A DNA stretch of 55,087 nucleotides from an uncultured Faecalibacterium sp. (lineage in GTDB: Bacteria > Bacillota > Clostridia > Oscillospirales > Ruminococcaceae). The notes under the pieces are model-generated. The model had not been told where the DNA came from. It did no database searches and saw only the letters and a list, made by a program, of their open reading frames with translations. The stretch is taken from NCBI GenBank assembly GCA_934518555.1, contig CAKSXW010000008.1, positions 1-55,087 of the forward strand. The letters run 5' to 3'. Position 1 is the first letter of the stretch. Each line of letters begins with the position of its first letter. Of the stretch, positions 1-8,486 are shown one piece after another. A program made the position numbers and the translations under genes.

Positions 1-425
1 CGGTCCCAGTCGCAGCTGCTGCCCAGCTTTTTCAGCTGGCTGACGATGCGGTTGCCGTACTTGGTCTTCCAGGCCCAGGCACGGTCCAAAAAGCCGTCAC
101 GGCCCACCATCTCCTTGGTCAGGCCCTCGGCACGCATGGCCTCCACCACCTTGGCCTCGGTGGCAATGGAAGCGTGGTCGGTGCCGGGCACCCACAGGGC
201 AGCGTAGCCCTGCATCCGCTTGGTGCGGATCAGGATATCCTGCATGGTGTTGTCCACGGCGTGGCCCATGTGGAGCTGGCCGGTAACGTTGGGAGGCGGC
301 ATCACGATGGTGTAAGGCTTTTTGTCCGGGTCAGCCTTGGTGTGGAAGTAGCCGCCGTCCAGCCATGCCTGGTAGATCCGGTCCTCCACCTGGCTGGGAT
401 CGTACTGCTTTGCAAGTTCTTTCAT
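1..425 (-). CDS. valS: Valyl-tRNA synthetase, N-terminal part (runs off window)
   Basis: Charges tRNA-Val in the cytoplasm. Only the first about 141 residues are in the window. They carry the class I signature: PPPNVTG followed by HMGH (residues 52-55), the HIGH motif of the Rossmann catalytic fold, and then [13 protein letters not shown], which is typical of ValS rather than LeuRS or IleRS. The ATG at 425 follows GGAGG at a good distance. A T-box leader lies directly upstream, as expected for an aminoacyl-tRNA synthetase in Firmicutes. The C-terminal domains and KMSKS loop are outside the window. Confidence 0.95.
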   Translation of the reverse strand, partial: MKELAKQYDPSQVEDRIYQAWLDGGYFHTKADPDKKPYTIVMPPPNVTGQLHMGHAVDNTMQDILIRTKRMQGYAALWVPGTDHASIATEAKVVEAMRAEGLTKEMVGRDGFLDRAWAWKTKYGNRIVSQLKKLGSSCDWD

Positions 426-458
426 AGGATCCTCCAATCGATCTTGATACGGTGGGAC

Positions 459-496
459 GAAAAAAGCCGCCCCACGGAACGTTCCATGGGACGGCT
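459..496 (-). terminator. T-box controlled intrinsic terminator
   Basis: A 16-bp arm pair (465-480 with 481-496, one mismatch region) is followed on the minus strand by a run of T. It sits between the T-box motif and valS. Confidence 0.85.
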
Positions 497-713
497 GTAA
501 TTCAACATACCGCGGTACCACCCAAATTGCACAGAAAAAATCTGTGCCCCTTGATGCCCCGGTAACGTGGGGCAGCCCCGAAAGCGGCTACCCGATACGG
601 CTCACCGCTCCTGCTCCAAAGTGACAGCACGCCGCCCAGCCCTGCCGGGTTTTCAGCTGCCCCCGGCTCTCTGGATGGTCCCAAACGACGCACACTCTTT
701 TTCATCGCATTTA
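459..713 (-). promoter_or_regulatory. T-box riboswitch leader of valS
   Basis: The minus strand carries the hallmark T-box sequence GGGTGGTACCGCG near 511-524, which binds the tRNA acceptor end. It is followed by an intrinsic terminator that can alternate with the antiterminator. A stem I region with an AGAGAG-like start lies near 670-685. A GUC valine triplet at 625-623 is a candidate specifier, but I did not fold the loop. Uncharged tRNA-Val would stabilise the antiterminator and switch valS on. Confidence 0.9.
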
Positions 714-720
714 TAAAAAG

Positions 721-749
721 AATATAGCGTTTTTTGTGCGCTTTGTCAA
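721..749 (-). promoter_or_regulatory. valS promoter
   Basis: Minus-strand TTGACA (749-744), 17-bp spacer, TATATT (726-721). Transcription would start near 713, at the 5' end of the T-box leader. Confidence 0.85.
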
Positions 750-757
750 TCGGTTTT

Positions 758-2542
758 TCAGGATTCCTCCAGCACTTCCTGCCGCAGCCGGGCCAAAAGC
801 CGCTCCATCAGGGCCACCCGGTTGAAGGGGGTCATCAGGTAAAAGCCGTCGGCATAGGGCAGCACCGCCTTTGCTGCCTGCACCGAGATCTCCAGCCCCA
901 GCTGCTCCCCGGCCTCCCGGTCCAGCCCGGCAAACTGCTGGATGATGGCGGCGTCCACATGGATGCCGTTGACCTCGTTCTCCATAAAAATGGCGTTGCG
1001 CTGGCTCACCACCGGCAGGATGCCTGCCAGGATCTTGGCCTCCGGGCCCAGGGTCCGCCGGGCGGTTTTCAGGTTCTCCACCGCCTGGGCCGACAGCACC
1101 GGCTGGGTCAGAAAGCCTGTCATGCCGCTTTCCAGCTTTTCCGCTGCCCGGCGCAGCTCCACCTCAAAGTTCCGGGCGTTCAGGTTCAATGCCCCAAACA
1201 CCGTCATGGGGCCGGGCATCTCCCGGCCTTCTCCTGCCAGGGAGACGATGTACCGGGCCAGCTTCCGGGAGTTGAACTGGTACACGCTTTTCACCTCATC
1301 CCGTTCGGCGGTGGGGATGGGGTCTCCGGTAATGGCCAGCACCTCCCGGACTCCCTCGGCGTAAAGCCCCAGCAGCAGGGCCTTGGTGGCGTTAAGGTTC
1401 CGGTCCCGGCAGGTCATGTGGGGCAGGGTGGGCAGCCCCAGCTCCCGGTGCACCCGGCAGGCCACCAGAGAGGAGTCCATCCGGGCCCGGGCAATGGGGC
1501 AGTCCGCCACGGTCATCAGGTCCACCCCGGCAGCCTGGAGCCGCCGGGCCCCCTCCAGGTATCCCGTCAGGTCGGCATCCTTGGGGGAATCCAGCTCCAC
1601 TGCCAGCACCTTTTGGCCTGCTTTCAGTTTTTTCAAAAAGGCGTCCTCTTTTTCCACCTCCGGCTTGCTGACGGTGGAAACTTTGGCCTCTGGTGCCTGG
1701 GGCAGCGGCTGAGGCAGGGCCTCCAAAGCCTGCCGCAGGGCCGCAATGTGGGCAGGGGTGGTGCCGCAGCAGCCTCCCAGCACCCGGACCCCCCGGGCAG
1801 CCAGCCCTGCCAGCTCCTGGGCAAAATATTCCGGCTTGCCCTGGTACTGCACCCGGGTCCGGGTCACCACCGGGTACCCGGCATTGGGCATTACCGACAA
1901 GGGCAGGCCCACGTCTCCCAACTGGCCCACCAGGCTGCTCATGGCACCGGGGGCCGACACGCAGTTGAGGCCCACTGCATCCACCAGGCCGCTGTGGGCC
2001 ATGCGCCGGGCCAGGGCGGTGCAGTACTGGCCCTCCCGGGTGTAGCCGTCCGGCAGCACCGCAAAGGACACCAGCACAAAGGCCTCCGGCACCTGCTCCT
2101 TGATGGCCCGGGCAGCCTCCACCACTCCGGCGTCGGTGCTCAGGGTCTCAAACAAAAAATTCTTGGCTCCCAGGGCCGCAAACCGCAGCGCCACAGCGGT
2201 GTACACCTGGGCCGCAGGCTGGGCCTCGGTGTCCGGGGCCGGGCCCAGGTCTGCAAACACAGCCGCCCCCTCCGCTGCCTCCACCGCCAGACGCCAGCCA
2301 GCCTCTGCCAGGGCCTCCCACTGGGGGTCGCCCCCGGCCATCATCCGGGGCAGGCCGAAGGTGTTGGTCTTGAGGGCGTCGGCACCGGCGGCCCGGTAGG
2401 CCCGGTGTACTGCCAGAATGCCCTCCGGGTCGGTCAGGTTGGCCTGCTCGCACTCCTGGCCGGGCTTTCCTTTATAGTAGGTTCCCATGCCGCCATCCAG
2501 CAGCAGGGGACGGGTTTTCAGGATCTCATGCACATCGTTCAT
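758..2542 (-). CDS. Bifunctional homocysteine S-methyltransferase / methylenetetrahydrofolate reductase
   Basis: A 594-residue fusion. The N-terminal half is a homocysteine S-methyltransferase barrel: it opens with LLLDGGMGTYY, and the zinc-binding cysteines lie in GLNC and in GGCCGT near residue 260. The C-terminal half (from about residue 310) is a 5,10-methylenetetrahydrofolate reductase barrel, recognisable from VELDSPKDADL, a TCRDRN segment, LAITGD and LTQPV. This is the YitJ-type architecture, which links methyl-THF production to methionine synthesis. The start at 2542 has GGAGA upstream. No S-box or other riboswitch is visible in the 150 bp between it and the divergent gene at 2694. 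Confidence 0.93.
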   Translation of the reverse strand: MNDVHEILKTRPLLLDGGMGTYYKGKPGQECEQANLTDPEGILAVHRAYRAAGADALKTNTFGLPRMMAGGDPQWEALAEAGWRLAVEAAEGAAVFADLGPAPDTEAQPAAQVYTAVALRFAALGAKNFLFETLSTDAGVVEAARAIKEQVPEAFVLVSFAVLPDGYTREGQYCTALARRMAHSGLVDAVGLNCVSAPGAMSSLVGQLGDVGLPLSVMPNAGYPVVTRTRVQYQGKPEYFAQELAGLAARGVRVLGGCCGTTPAHIAALRQALEALPQPLPQAPEAKVSTVSKPEVEKEDAFLKKLKAGQKVLAVELDSPKDADLTGYLEGARRLQAAGVDLMTVADCPIARARMDSSLVACRVHRELGLPTLPHMTCRDRNLNATKALLLGLYAEGVREVLAITGDPIPTAERDEVKSVYQFNSRKLARYIVSLAGEGREMPGPMTVFGALNLNARNFEVELRRAAEKLESGMTGFLTQPVLSAQAVENLKTARRTLGPEAKILAGILPVVSQRNAIFMENEVNGIHVDAAIIQQFAGLDREAGEQLGLEISVQAAKAVLPYADGFYLMTPFNRVALMERLLARLRQEVLEES

Positions 2543-2628
2543 GTTGAAGTTCTCCTTTTTTCACGGAACTCTGGAGCTTTAGTTTAATGCACAAAAGCAT
2601 TCCGGTCAAGAGTTTTTCTGCCGGACGC

Positions 2629-2657
2629 TTGCGGCCCGGCAGATTTTGTGCTATCCT
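2629..2657 (+). promoter_or_regulatory. Promoter of GNAT-hflX
   Basis: TTGCGG (2629-2634), 17 bp, TATCCT (2652-2657), preceded by TGC, giving an extended -10. Confidence 0.65.
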
Positions 2658-2693
2658 ATGCGTAACTTTCAACACGAGAGGAGTGTGAAGATC

Positions 2694-3281
2694 ATGCGTC
2701 ATGCAGGGACCCAGGTGATCCGGACCCAGCGGCTTTTGCTGCGCCCCCTGACCCCCCAGGATGCCGGGATGATGTACCGCAACTGGGCCAGCGACCCGGC
2801 GGTGACCCGGTATCTGCGGTGGGAGCCCCACAAAAGCGAGGCCGAGAGCCGGGAGCTGCTTTCTGCCTGGAGCATCCTGTACCGGAACCTGGACTACTAC
2901 CAGTGGGCCCTGGTGGAAAAGGCCACCGGCCAGGTGTTTGGCAGCATCAGCATCTTTACCTCCTCCAGTGTGGAGCCGGACCGGGACCCCTGGCCCGGCT
3001 TTGACCACAGCAACGGCGTGTGGGAGGTGGGCTACTGCATCGGCCAGGCCTGGTGGAACAAGGGCTTTACCACCGAGGCTCTGAAGGCGGTTGTGGACTA
3101 CTGGTTCCGGAACACCGACAGCAGTTGGCTGGCTTGCAGCCACGCCCTGGCAAACCTTGCCAGCGGCCGGGTCATGCAGAAAGCAGGCTTTGTTTACGAC
3201 CACGAGGCAGAATATCACAAATTTGACGGCACGGCAGTGCCCTGCCGCTGCTACGCATTAAAAAGAGAGGTTTTATTTTGA
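2694..3281 (+). CDS. GNAT family N-acetyltransferase (RimJ/RimL type)
   Basis: A 195-residue acetyl-CoA dependent acyltransferase. The opening TQRLLLRPLTPQDAG and the later GYCIGQAWWNKGFTTEAL are typical of the RimJ/RimL subgroup that acetylates protein N-termini or small amines; the substrate here is unknown. An upstream in-frame codon would add 16 residues, but GAGAGGAG lies 10 bp before the ATG at 2694, and the promoter -10 ends at 2657, so the short form is preferred. The stop overlaps the TTG start of hflX, so the two are translationally coupled. Confidence 0.88.
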   Translation: MRHAGTQVIRTQRLLLRPLTPQDAGMMYRNWASDPAVTRYLRWEPHKSEAESRELLSAWSILYRNLDYYQWALVEKATGQVFGSISIFTSSSVEPDRDPWPGFDHSNGVWEVGYCIGQAWWNKGFTTEALKAVVDYWFRNTDSSWLACSHALANLASGRVMQKAGFVYDHEAEYHKFDGTAVPCRCYALKREVLF

Positions 3282-4543
3282 GCGAACTTTACGATATCCT
3301 GGTGGAAACGCCCCCCACAAAGGTGATCTTACTGGCCCTGGACCAGGGCCTGTGGGACTGCGACCGCAGCCTGGCAGAGCTTTCGGCCCTGTGCCAGGCC
3401 AACCACATGGAGGCGGTGGCCCAGGTGACCCAGAAGCGTCAGACCCCGGAGACCGGCATCGTGCTGGGCAGCGGCAAACTGGAGGAGGCCAGCCTGGCCG
3501 CCCAGGAGCTGGGGGCAGAGTGCGCCGTGTTTGACGGGGAGCTGACCGGCAGCCAGATCCGCAACATCTCCAACGCCCTGGGGGGCCTGGAGGTCATCGA
3601 CCGCACCATGCTGATCCTGGAGATCTTCCGCAGCCGGGCCGTTACCAACGAGGGCAAGCTGCAGACCGAGCTGGCCCTGCTGCGCTACCGCCTGCCCCGG
3701 CTCCAGGGCATGGGAGAGGCTTTGAGCCGTCAGGGCGGCGGCGGTGGCGGCGGCGGCGGTGCCCGTCGTGGTGCCGGCGAGACGAAGCTGGAGCTGGACC
3801 GCCGCCACGTCCACGCCCGCATCGACGCCCTGGCAGAAAAGCTGGCGGAGATGGAAAAACGCCGGGGCGAGAGCCGCAAGGCCCGGGCCAAGACCGGGAT
3901 GCCGGTGGTGAGCCTGGTGGGCTACACCAATGTGGGCAAATCCAGCCTGATGAACGCCCTGTGCGGCCCCAGTGTGGCGGAGGCAGATATGCTGTTTGCC
4001 ACCCTGGACCCCACCAGCCGCAAGCTGGTGCTGCCCAGCGGCATGGCCGTGCTGCTGGTGGACACCGTAGGCTTTGTGTCCCGGCTGCCCCACAACTTGG
4101 TGGAGGCCTTTAAGTCTACCCTGGAGGAGGCCGCCTGGTCCGACGTCATCGTCCGGGTGGCAGACGCCGGGGACGACCAGCGTGAGGAGCAGCTGGCCGT
4201 CACCGACGAAGTGCTGGACGGGCTGGACTGTGCCGACATCCCCCGGCTGACGGTGTACAACAAGTGCGACAAGCCCAACGCCCTGCAATTTGACCCGGAC
4301 ATCCTGCTGACCAGTGCCAAGACCGGCTACGGCCTGGACACCCTGCTGGCCAAGCTGGATCAGGTGCTCAGCGACCGGGTCCACACCCTCCGGGTGCTGC
4401 TGCCCTACGATAAGCTGGGCCTGGCAGCCCCCATGCGGGAACGGGGCAGCGTGCAGGTGGAGGAGTACCGGGAGGATGGCCTCTACCTGGAGGGCATCGT
4501 CAAGACCGAGGATCTGCACTGCTTTGAGGGGTATCTAGTCTGA
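3278..4543 (+). CDS. hflX: GTPase HflX (ribosome-associated)
   Basis: A 421-residue GTPase that binds the 50S subunit and rescues or splits ribosomes. The N-terminal HflX domain carries VLGSGKLEE and the conserved RLPRLQGMGEALSRQGG stretch. The glycine-rich linker, usually followed by GPGETKLE, is here a run of nine glycines and then GAGETKLE. The G domain has Walker A GYTNVGKSS (about 214-222), a DTVGFVSRLP switch II and NKCDK. Translation starts at TTG 3278, inside the stop codon of the acetyltransferase, with AGAGAGG upstream. The gene ends just before a strong terminator. Confidence 0.95.
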   Translation: MSELYDILVETPPTKVILLALDQGLWDCDRSLAELSALCQANHMEAVAQVTQKRQTPETGIVLGSGKLEEASLAAQELGAECAVFDGELTGSQIRNISNALGGLEVIDRTMLILEIFRSRAVTNEGKLQTELALLRYRLPRLQGMGEALSRQGGGGGGGGGARRGAGETKLELDRRHVHARIDALAEKLAEMEKRRGESRKARAKTGMPVVSLVGYTNVGKSSLMNALCGPSVAEADMLFATLDPTSRKLVLPSGMAVLLVDTVGFVSRLPHNLVEAFKSTLEEAAWSDVIVRVADAGDDQREEQLAVTDEVLDGLDCADIPRLTVYNKCDKPNALQFDPDILLTSAKTGYGLDTLLAKLDQVLSDRVHTLRVLLPYDKLGLAAPMRERGSVQVEEYREDGLYLEGIVKTEDLHCFEGYLV

Positions 4544-4567
4544 GTGGGATCCTTATTTTGAGAGAGC

Positions 4568-4608
4568 GCAAGCCCGGAAAGTCTGCGGACCTTCCGGGCT
4601 TGCCTTTT
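4568..4608 (+). terminator. Intrinsic terminator after hflX
   Basis: 12-bp perfect arms (4568-4579 and 4592-4603) followed by CTTTTC. Confidence 0.85.
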
Positions 4609-4689
4609 CACAGGCAAGTTCATTGCTCCCTGCTGCTCTCTTTTTGGGAAAAGCCGTTCCCTACCAAAGAAAAAAGCCCCAACAAACAC

Positions 4690-4797
4690 AAAAACCCGCC
4701 TGGCAGCGGGTTTTTGTGTATAGAGGGGTGGGAAAGTATATAAAGTGGTGAATCTCACAGTTCAAAAGGCAGGCTTTTTGCGCTATGCTGCCTTGCA
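4690..4797 (-). ncRNA. Candidate small RNA with its own promoter and terminator
   Basis: A perfect minus-strand promoter at 4804-4831 would start an RNA near 4797. It would end about 100 nt later at a hairpin (4691-4699 with 4706-4714) followed by TTTTTGTG. No convincing open reading frame with a ribosome binding site lies in the interval. I do not recognise the RNA family; it does not look like 6S, tmRNA or SRP RNA. Confidence 0.5.
4691..4714 (-). terminator. Intrinsic terminator of the candidate RNA (bidirectional shape)
   Basis: Stem AAAACCCGC/GCGGGTTTT around a 6-nt loop, with T runs on both strands. Confidence 0.75.
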
Positions 4798-4803
4798 TGA
4801 TGT

Positions 4804-4831
4804 ATTATACGCCTTTTTCTTTTCTTGTCAA
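4804..4831 (-). promoter_or_regulatory. Consensus sigma-A promoter, leftward
   Basis: TTGACA (4831-4826), 16 bp, TATAAT (4809-4804) on the minus strand. Both hexamers match the consensus exactly, yet no protein gene follows. Confidence 0.8.
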
Positions 4832-4864
4832 ACGAAATTTCCGGCTTTTGCTTTAAAATAAGTC

Positions 4865-4893
4865 TTTACTTTTCCGGCAAAACTTTATATAAT
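4865..4893 (+). promoter_or_regulatory. Promoter of the Lrp-type regulator
   Basis: TTTACT (4865-4870), 17 bp, TATAAT (4888-4893). The 5' leader before the start at 5012 is about 110 nt and AT-rich. The same hexamer pair occurs at 20439. Confidence 0.7.
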
Positions 4894-5011
4894 TAACACA
4901 AAGCGAAACAAAACTCAGACTTTTCGTTCTTTGTAGGATTGCAACAATAATAAAACTTTACTTTCAAAAAATTTTATACATTCCAATATATTTTAAAAGG
5001 AGACTTTTCCT

Positions 5012-5452
5012 ATGGATGATCTGGACCGCAAGATTCTCTCCCTTCTGGCAAAAAACGCACGGATGCCCGTCAAAGAGATCGCCGAGCAGGTCTCGCTGAC
5101 CAGCCCTGCCGTCTCCAGCCGCATCCACAAGCTGGAGACCGACGGCATCATCAGCGGCTACACCGTCACCCTGAACCGCCCGGCGGACCGGGTGTATGTG
5201 GACGCCCTCATCAGCCTGTCGGTGGCCCCCTCCAAGCAGGACGCCTTTGTGGAGCTGCTGCAAAACAGCAAAGAGGTGCTGCAGTGCTACCACGTTACCG
5301 GTGCCTATACCTTTTTAGTAAAAGTCAGCTGCGGCAGTATGCCCCAGCTGGAGCACCTGATCCTCCAGTTCCAAAAGCTGGGCACCACCAGCACCCAGAT
5401 CATCCTTTCTACCCCGGTGAACCACGGGGAGCTGGAGGCTCTGATGCTGTGA
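5012..5452 (+). CDS. Lrp/AsnC family transcriptional regulator
   Basis: A 146-residue protein. It has an N-terminal AsnC-type winged helix-turn-helix (MDDLDRKILSLLAKNAR, then EIAEQVSLTSPAVSSRIHKLE) and a C-terminal RAM domain that binds amino acids and mediates oligomerisation (about 65-140). These proteins usually sense amino acids and control transport or metabolism. It stands alone between its own promoter and an unrelated lipoprotein gene, so its target cannot be read from context. AAAGGAG lies before the ATG. Confidence 0.92.
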   Translation: MDDLDRKILSLLAKNARMPVKEIAEQVSLTSPAVSSRIHKLETDGIISGYTVTLNRPADRVYVDALISLSVAPSKQDAFVELLQNSKEVLQCYHVTGAYTFLVKVSCGSMPQLEHLILQFQKLGTTSTQIILSTPVNHGELEALML

Positions 5453-5596
5453 TGCCCCGGGCCTTGTCATAGAACTGTTACAATTTTCCTGCAATCCCCG
5501 GAGGCCCTGGTTCGTGTTTGGGATAGCAGGCGCAAAACTGCACACACTACCTGCAGCACACGCCGGACTGAAACCATCCATGAAAGGAACCAACTT

Positions 5597-6154
5597 ATGA
5601 AACGAATCATCGCCGCCCTGCTGGCAGGGCTGACCCTGTTTGCTCTTGTAGGCTGCTCCGCTGGCAGCAAAGCCGACTCCTCCACCCCCAAGGATTATTC
5701 TCAGATCCTCCACGATGCCCGTAACGACGAGGACAACGAGTACGATATGATCTTTACCAAGGGCGAGGACGGCAAGTTCACCGCCATTGACGGCTTCAGT
5801 TCTGAGTATGAGGCCGACCAGCTCCACGAGGAGATCCGGGACCTGCTGCTGCCTCCCCTGAACCTGGAGGAGGATATGTACACCAGCTTTGCCGCCTCGG
5901 TGTCCTCCATGATGGTCCGCAGCTACGCCGTGGCCATCGTAAAGCCTGCTGAGGGCAAGACCGACGCCGTAAAGGAGGCCCTGGAGGCCTATGTGACCAG
6001 CGAGCAGCAGTCCATGGAGCACTATCTGGAGGATCAGTACCAGATCGCCAAGGCTGCCACCGTTACCGTAGCCCCCACCGGCGAGGTGATCCTGGTCTGC
6101 GCTGAGGACCACGACACCCTGCTGGCTAATATCGAAAAGGCTCTGGCAGCCTGA
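5597..6154 (+). CDS. DUF4358-type lipoprotein
   Basis: A 185-residue secreted protein with a lipoprotein signal: basic start, hydrophobic core and lipobox LVGC with the modified cysteine near residue 20, followed by a Ser/Ala/Lys-rich linker. The rest resembles DUF4358 proteins of Clostridia, including YAVAIVKPAEGK and a later QYQIAKAA strand. The function of that family is unknown. It should be anchored on the outer face of the membrane. AAAGGAACC precedes the ATG, and a terminator follows 17 bp after the stop. Confidence 0.8.
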   Translation: MKRIIAALLAGLTLFALVGCSAGSKADSSTPKDYSQILHDARNDEDNEYDMIFTKGEDGKFTAIDGFSSEYEADQLHEEIRDLLLPPLNLEEDMYTSFAASVSSMMVRSYAVAIVKPAEGKTDAVKEALEAYVTSEQQSMEHYLEDQYQIAKAATVTVAPTGEVILVCAEDHDTLLANIEKALAA

Positions 6155-6170
6155 TCTGCCCAGCCTACCG

Positions 6171-6201
6171 CCGCATCCCACCAGGGATGCGGTTTCTTTT
6201 T
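6171..6201 (+). terminator. Intrinsic terminator
   Basis: CCGCATCCC/GGGATGCGG stem with a 4-nt loop, followed by TTTCTTTTT. Confidence 0.85.
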
Positions 6202-6212
6202 GTGCCGGGTTG

Positions 6213-6221
6213 TGCTATACT
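6213..6221 (+). promoter_or_regulatory. Extended -10 promoter of the glycosyltransferase
   Basis: TGCTATACT without a good -35. The same element precedes polA at 9194. Confidence 0.6.
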
Positions 6222-6255
6222 AACGCTGGATAGCTACATCCGCAGGAGAACTACT

Positions 6256-7257
6256 ATGTGCAAAGCAACCATCGTCATCCCCAACATCAACGGCAAAGGC
6301 TGGCTGAAGGATTCCATTGAATCCATCTACGCCCAGACCGAACAGAGCTTTCAGCTCATCGTGGTGGACAACGGTTCCACCGACGAAAGCCTGGAGCAGG
6401 CTCGCAGCTACTGCAGCCGCCCCAACTTTACCCTTATAGAAAACGGCACCAACACCGGCTTTTCTCACGCTGTGAACCAGGGCATCGCCCTGGCCCAAAG
6501 CCCCTATGTGGTGCTGTTCAACAACGACGCCTTTGCAGAGCCCCAGTGGCTGGCAGAGCTGCTCCGCACCGCCGACACGGACCCCCGGATCTTTGCGGTG
6601 CAGAGCTTGATGATCCGGCATTTTGACCGGGAGCTGGCAGACGACGCCGGGGACTATGTGACCTGGATGGGCTTTGCCTGCAAGACCGGAGACGGCCGCC
6701 GGGCCAGCCGCTACACCCGGCAAAAGCGGATCTTTTCCGCCTGCGGAGGGGCCGCCCTGTATCGCAAATCCATCCTGGATGAGATTGGCGGCTTTGACGA
6801 AAACTTTTTTGCCTACTTTGAGGACGTGGACCTGAGCTGGCGTGCCAACAACGCCGGGTACAAAAACGTACTGTGCCCCACCGCCAAATGCTACCACATC
6901 TGTGGTGCCAGCACCGGAGCCGTACGGTACAACGCCTTCAAAAGCCAGCAGAGCGGCCGCAACAGCATCCTGCTGCCTCTGAAAAATGAGCCTTTGCTGA
7001 TGCTGGTGCTGAACTGCATCCCCCTGACTTTGGGCTACCTGCTCAAGTGCTACAAGTTCCACAAGCAGGGCTTTGGCCAGGCCTGGGACCAAGGGATGCA
7101 GGAGGCCTTTGCCCTGCTGAAGGCTGGCAAGCTGGGCAAACGGCCCTTCCGCTGGCGTGACCTGCCCCACTACATTCTGATGGAGCTGTGGATGATCTGG
7201 AACATGGTGCCCTACCTGTGGTACCGGCTGGTGGTGGTCCGGTTCGACCTGAAGTAA
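6256..7257 (+). CDS. GT2 family glycosyltransferase
   Basis: A 333-residue inverting glycosyltransferase of the rhamnosyltransferase-like GT2 group. The GT-A fold starts at TIVIPNINGKGWL; the nucleotide-sugar and metal contacts are in VVDNGSTDES and in LFNNDA. The acceptor-side motif GGFDENFFAYFEDVDLSWR is near 195-215. Hydrophobic segments near the C-terminus suggest membrane association. The ATG at 6256 has CAGGAGAA upstream; a longer in-frame start at 6187 would lie upstream of the promoter and is rejected. A role in cell-surface polysaccharide synthesis is inferred; no cluster partners are adjacent. Confidence 0.88.
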   Translation: MCKATIVIPNINGKGWLKDSIESIYAQTEQSFQLIVVDNGSTDESLEQARSYCSRPNFTLIENGTNTGFSHAVNQGIALAQSPYVVLFNNDAFAEPQWLAELLRTADTDPRIFAVQSLMIRHFDRELADDAGDYVTWMGFACKTGDGRRASRYTRQKRIFSACGGAALYRKSILDEIGGFDENFFAYFEDVDLSWRANNAGYKNVLCPTAKCYHICGASTGAVRYNAFKSQQSGRNSILLPLKNEPLLMLVLNCIPLTLGYLLKCYKFHKQGFGQAWDQGMQEAFALLKAGKLGKRPFRWRDLPHYILMELWMIWNMVPYLWYRLVVVRFDLK

Positions 7258-7300
7258 CGCAGGGGAATGCCTTTTTCCGCCGGAACTTTACTGTGAAAAA

Positions 7301-7336
7301 GCGGCCCGGAAAGATCCGCAGATCTTCCCGGGCCGC
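7301..7336. terminator. Long hairpin downstream of the glycosyltransferase
   Basis: 16-bp near-perfect arms (GCGGCCCGG...CCGGGCCGC). The T run is on the minus-strand side, so rightward termination is less certain. Confidence 0.55.
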
Positions 7337-7407
7337 AACTTATAAATACGATTTCCGCTGAATATGGCCAAAGCGCACACGGCGGCCATTCAAAACGGTT
7401 CTACCAT

Positions 7408-7446
7408 AAAAGGGACCGCTGCACAAAGCTGTGCGGCGGTCCCTTT
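7408..7446. terminator. Bidirectional terminator
   Basis: AAAAGGGACCGC / GCGGTCCCTTTT arms plus an inner TGCACA/TGTGCG stem. It sits between the convergent genes ending at 7257 and 7458. Confidence 0.8.
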
Positions 7447-7457
7447 TCCTTTATCTT

Positions 7458-8363
7458 TTATGCTGCGGTGCTGGGGGCATCGTCGGCGGCAGATGCCTCT
7501 GCCCCCTCCTCTGCCTGGGCCTCCGGCTGCTCTGCCGGGGCACTGTCATCCACCGGAGCCACCACCGAGTCGGACCCGGCAGCGGCCAGGATGGCGTCCT
7601 GGACTTCACTTTCTGCCATGGGCACCGGCTGGCTGCTGTCTGCGGCTGTGGCGCTGCTCTCGGGCTTGGTCTGGCTCTCTGTCAGGCCGGTGAGATACCA
7701 GCTGCCGCTCTGACGCTCAAAGAGGTAGTCCATATACTTGGTGGGCGTATCCGAGGACACATTGATGATGCTGTCATCGGTGCTGGTGGTGGGGATGTAG
7801 CCCACCGTCACATGGAGCTTGCCGCTGCGCTTGAACAGCTTGGTGACCACCGCACGGTAGTAGCCCACCGACCCGGTGACCGGGATCTTGTAGCACTGGG
7901 TGGTCTCGTCGAACTGGATGGTCATATCCTCCATCTCAAAGCTGCGGTGGGTCAGCTTGAAGCCAGGCCCCACCAGCCGGGCCAGGTAGGCATCCACTTC
8001 CACCGAGGGCAGCAGCAGCTGCTCGGTGTCCGGGTCGGTGGCGTAGTTGTCAAAGCCGCCCTGGGTCTCCTGGATGTTGTACACGCAGCCCCAGACTGCG
8101 GCCTCCCGGAGGGTCAGGTCGTCGATGTTCTCCAGGCCGTCAAAGGGCATGGGGTCAAACAGCACCAGGCCCTCCAGCTTATCCTCGTATTCCTGCTTCT
8201 GGGCCGTATCGTCAAAGAGGTTGGCCACCAGGCCCACCCCTGCACGCAGCACGGTGACAAACCCGATGAGCACCAGCAGTGCCACCAGCAGGCCCAGGGC
8301 CTGTCTGCTGCGGCGGCGTTTCTGCCGTTCGTGTTCTTCGGGTGTGATAGATTGTTTTGTCAT
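7458..8363 (-). CDS. Membrane-anchored protein of unknown function
   Basis: A 301-residue protein I cannot assign. The basic N-terminus (EEHERQKRRRSRQ) is followed by one transmembrane helix (about residues 22-42), so the remainder is probably extracytoplasmic. The middle (about 45-230) is a folded mixed domain. The last 70 residues are a Ser/Ala/Glu/Pro-rich tail of low complexity, probably disordered. It has its own promoter. Some TcpC/VirB8-like periplasmic proteins share the one-helix plus globular-domain plan, but no conjugation genes are nearby and I do not claim that relation. Confidence 0.65.
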   Translation of the reverse strand: MTKQSITPEEHERQKRRRSRQALGLLVALLVLIGFVTVLRAGVGLVANLFDDTAQKQEYEDKLEGLVLFDPMPFDGLENIDDLTLREAAVWGCVYNIQETQGGFDNYATDPDTEQLLLPSVEVDAYLARLVGPGFKLTHRSFEMEDMTIQFDETTQCYKIPVTGSVGYYRAVVTKLFKRSGKLHVTVGYIPTTSTDDSIINVSSDTPTKYMDYLFERQSGSWYLTGLTESQTKPESSATAADSSQPVPMAESEVQDAILAAAGSDSVVAPVDDSAPAEQPEAQAEEGAEASAADDAPSTAA

Positions 8364-8422
8364 GGTTTTTTATCTCCCAAGGTTTCCATGGTCCCGGGTC
8401 CTGCCGGGTCGTTCTGGCTCCC

Positions 8423-8451
8423 AGTATACCACAGGGCAGCGGCTGGTGCAA
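8423..8451 (-). promoter_or_regulatory. Promoter of the gene at 7458-8363
   Basis: Minus strand TTGCAC, 17 bp, TGGTATACT (extended -10). Confidence 0.65.
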
Positions 8452-8486
8452 AGCCCCGGCCATGGTTTTTTTGTGAAAGCCCCCTG

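Noticed and set aside
734..2587. 617-codon plus-strand frame opposite the methyltransferase/reductase gene
   Set aside because: Antisense shadow of a GC-rich gene; translation is rich in His, Gln, Gly and Pro without domains, and no ribosome binding site supports it.
4483..4758. 91-codon minus-strand frame overlapping the small RNA candidate
   Set aside because: No ribosome binding site, overlaps two terminators and the 3' end of hflX.
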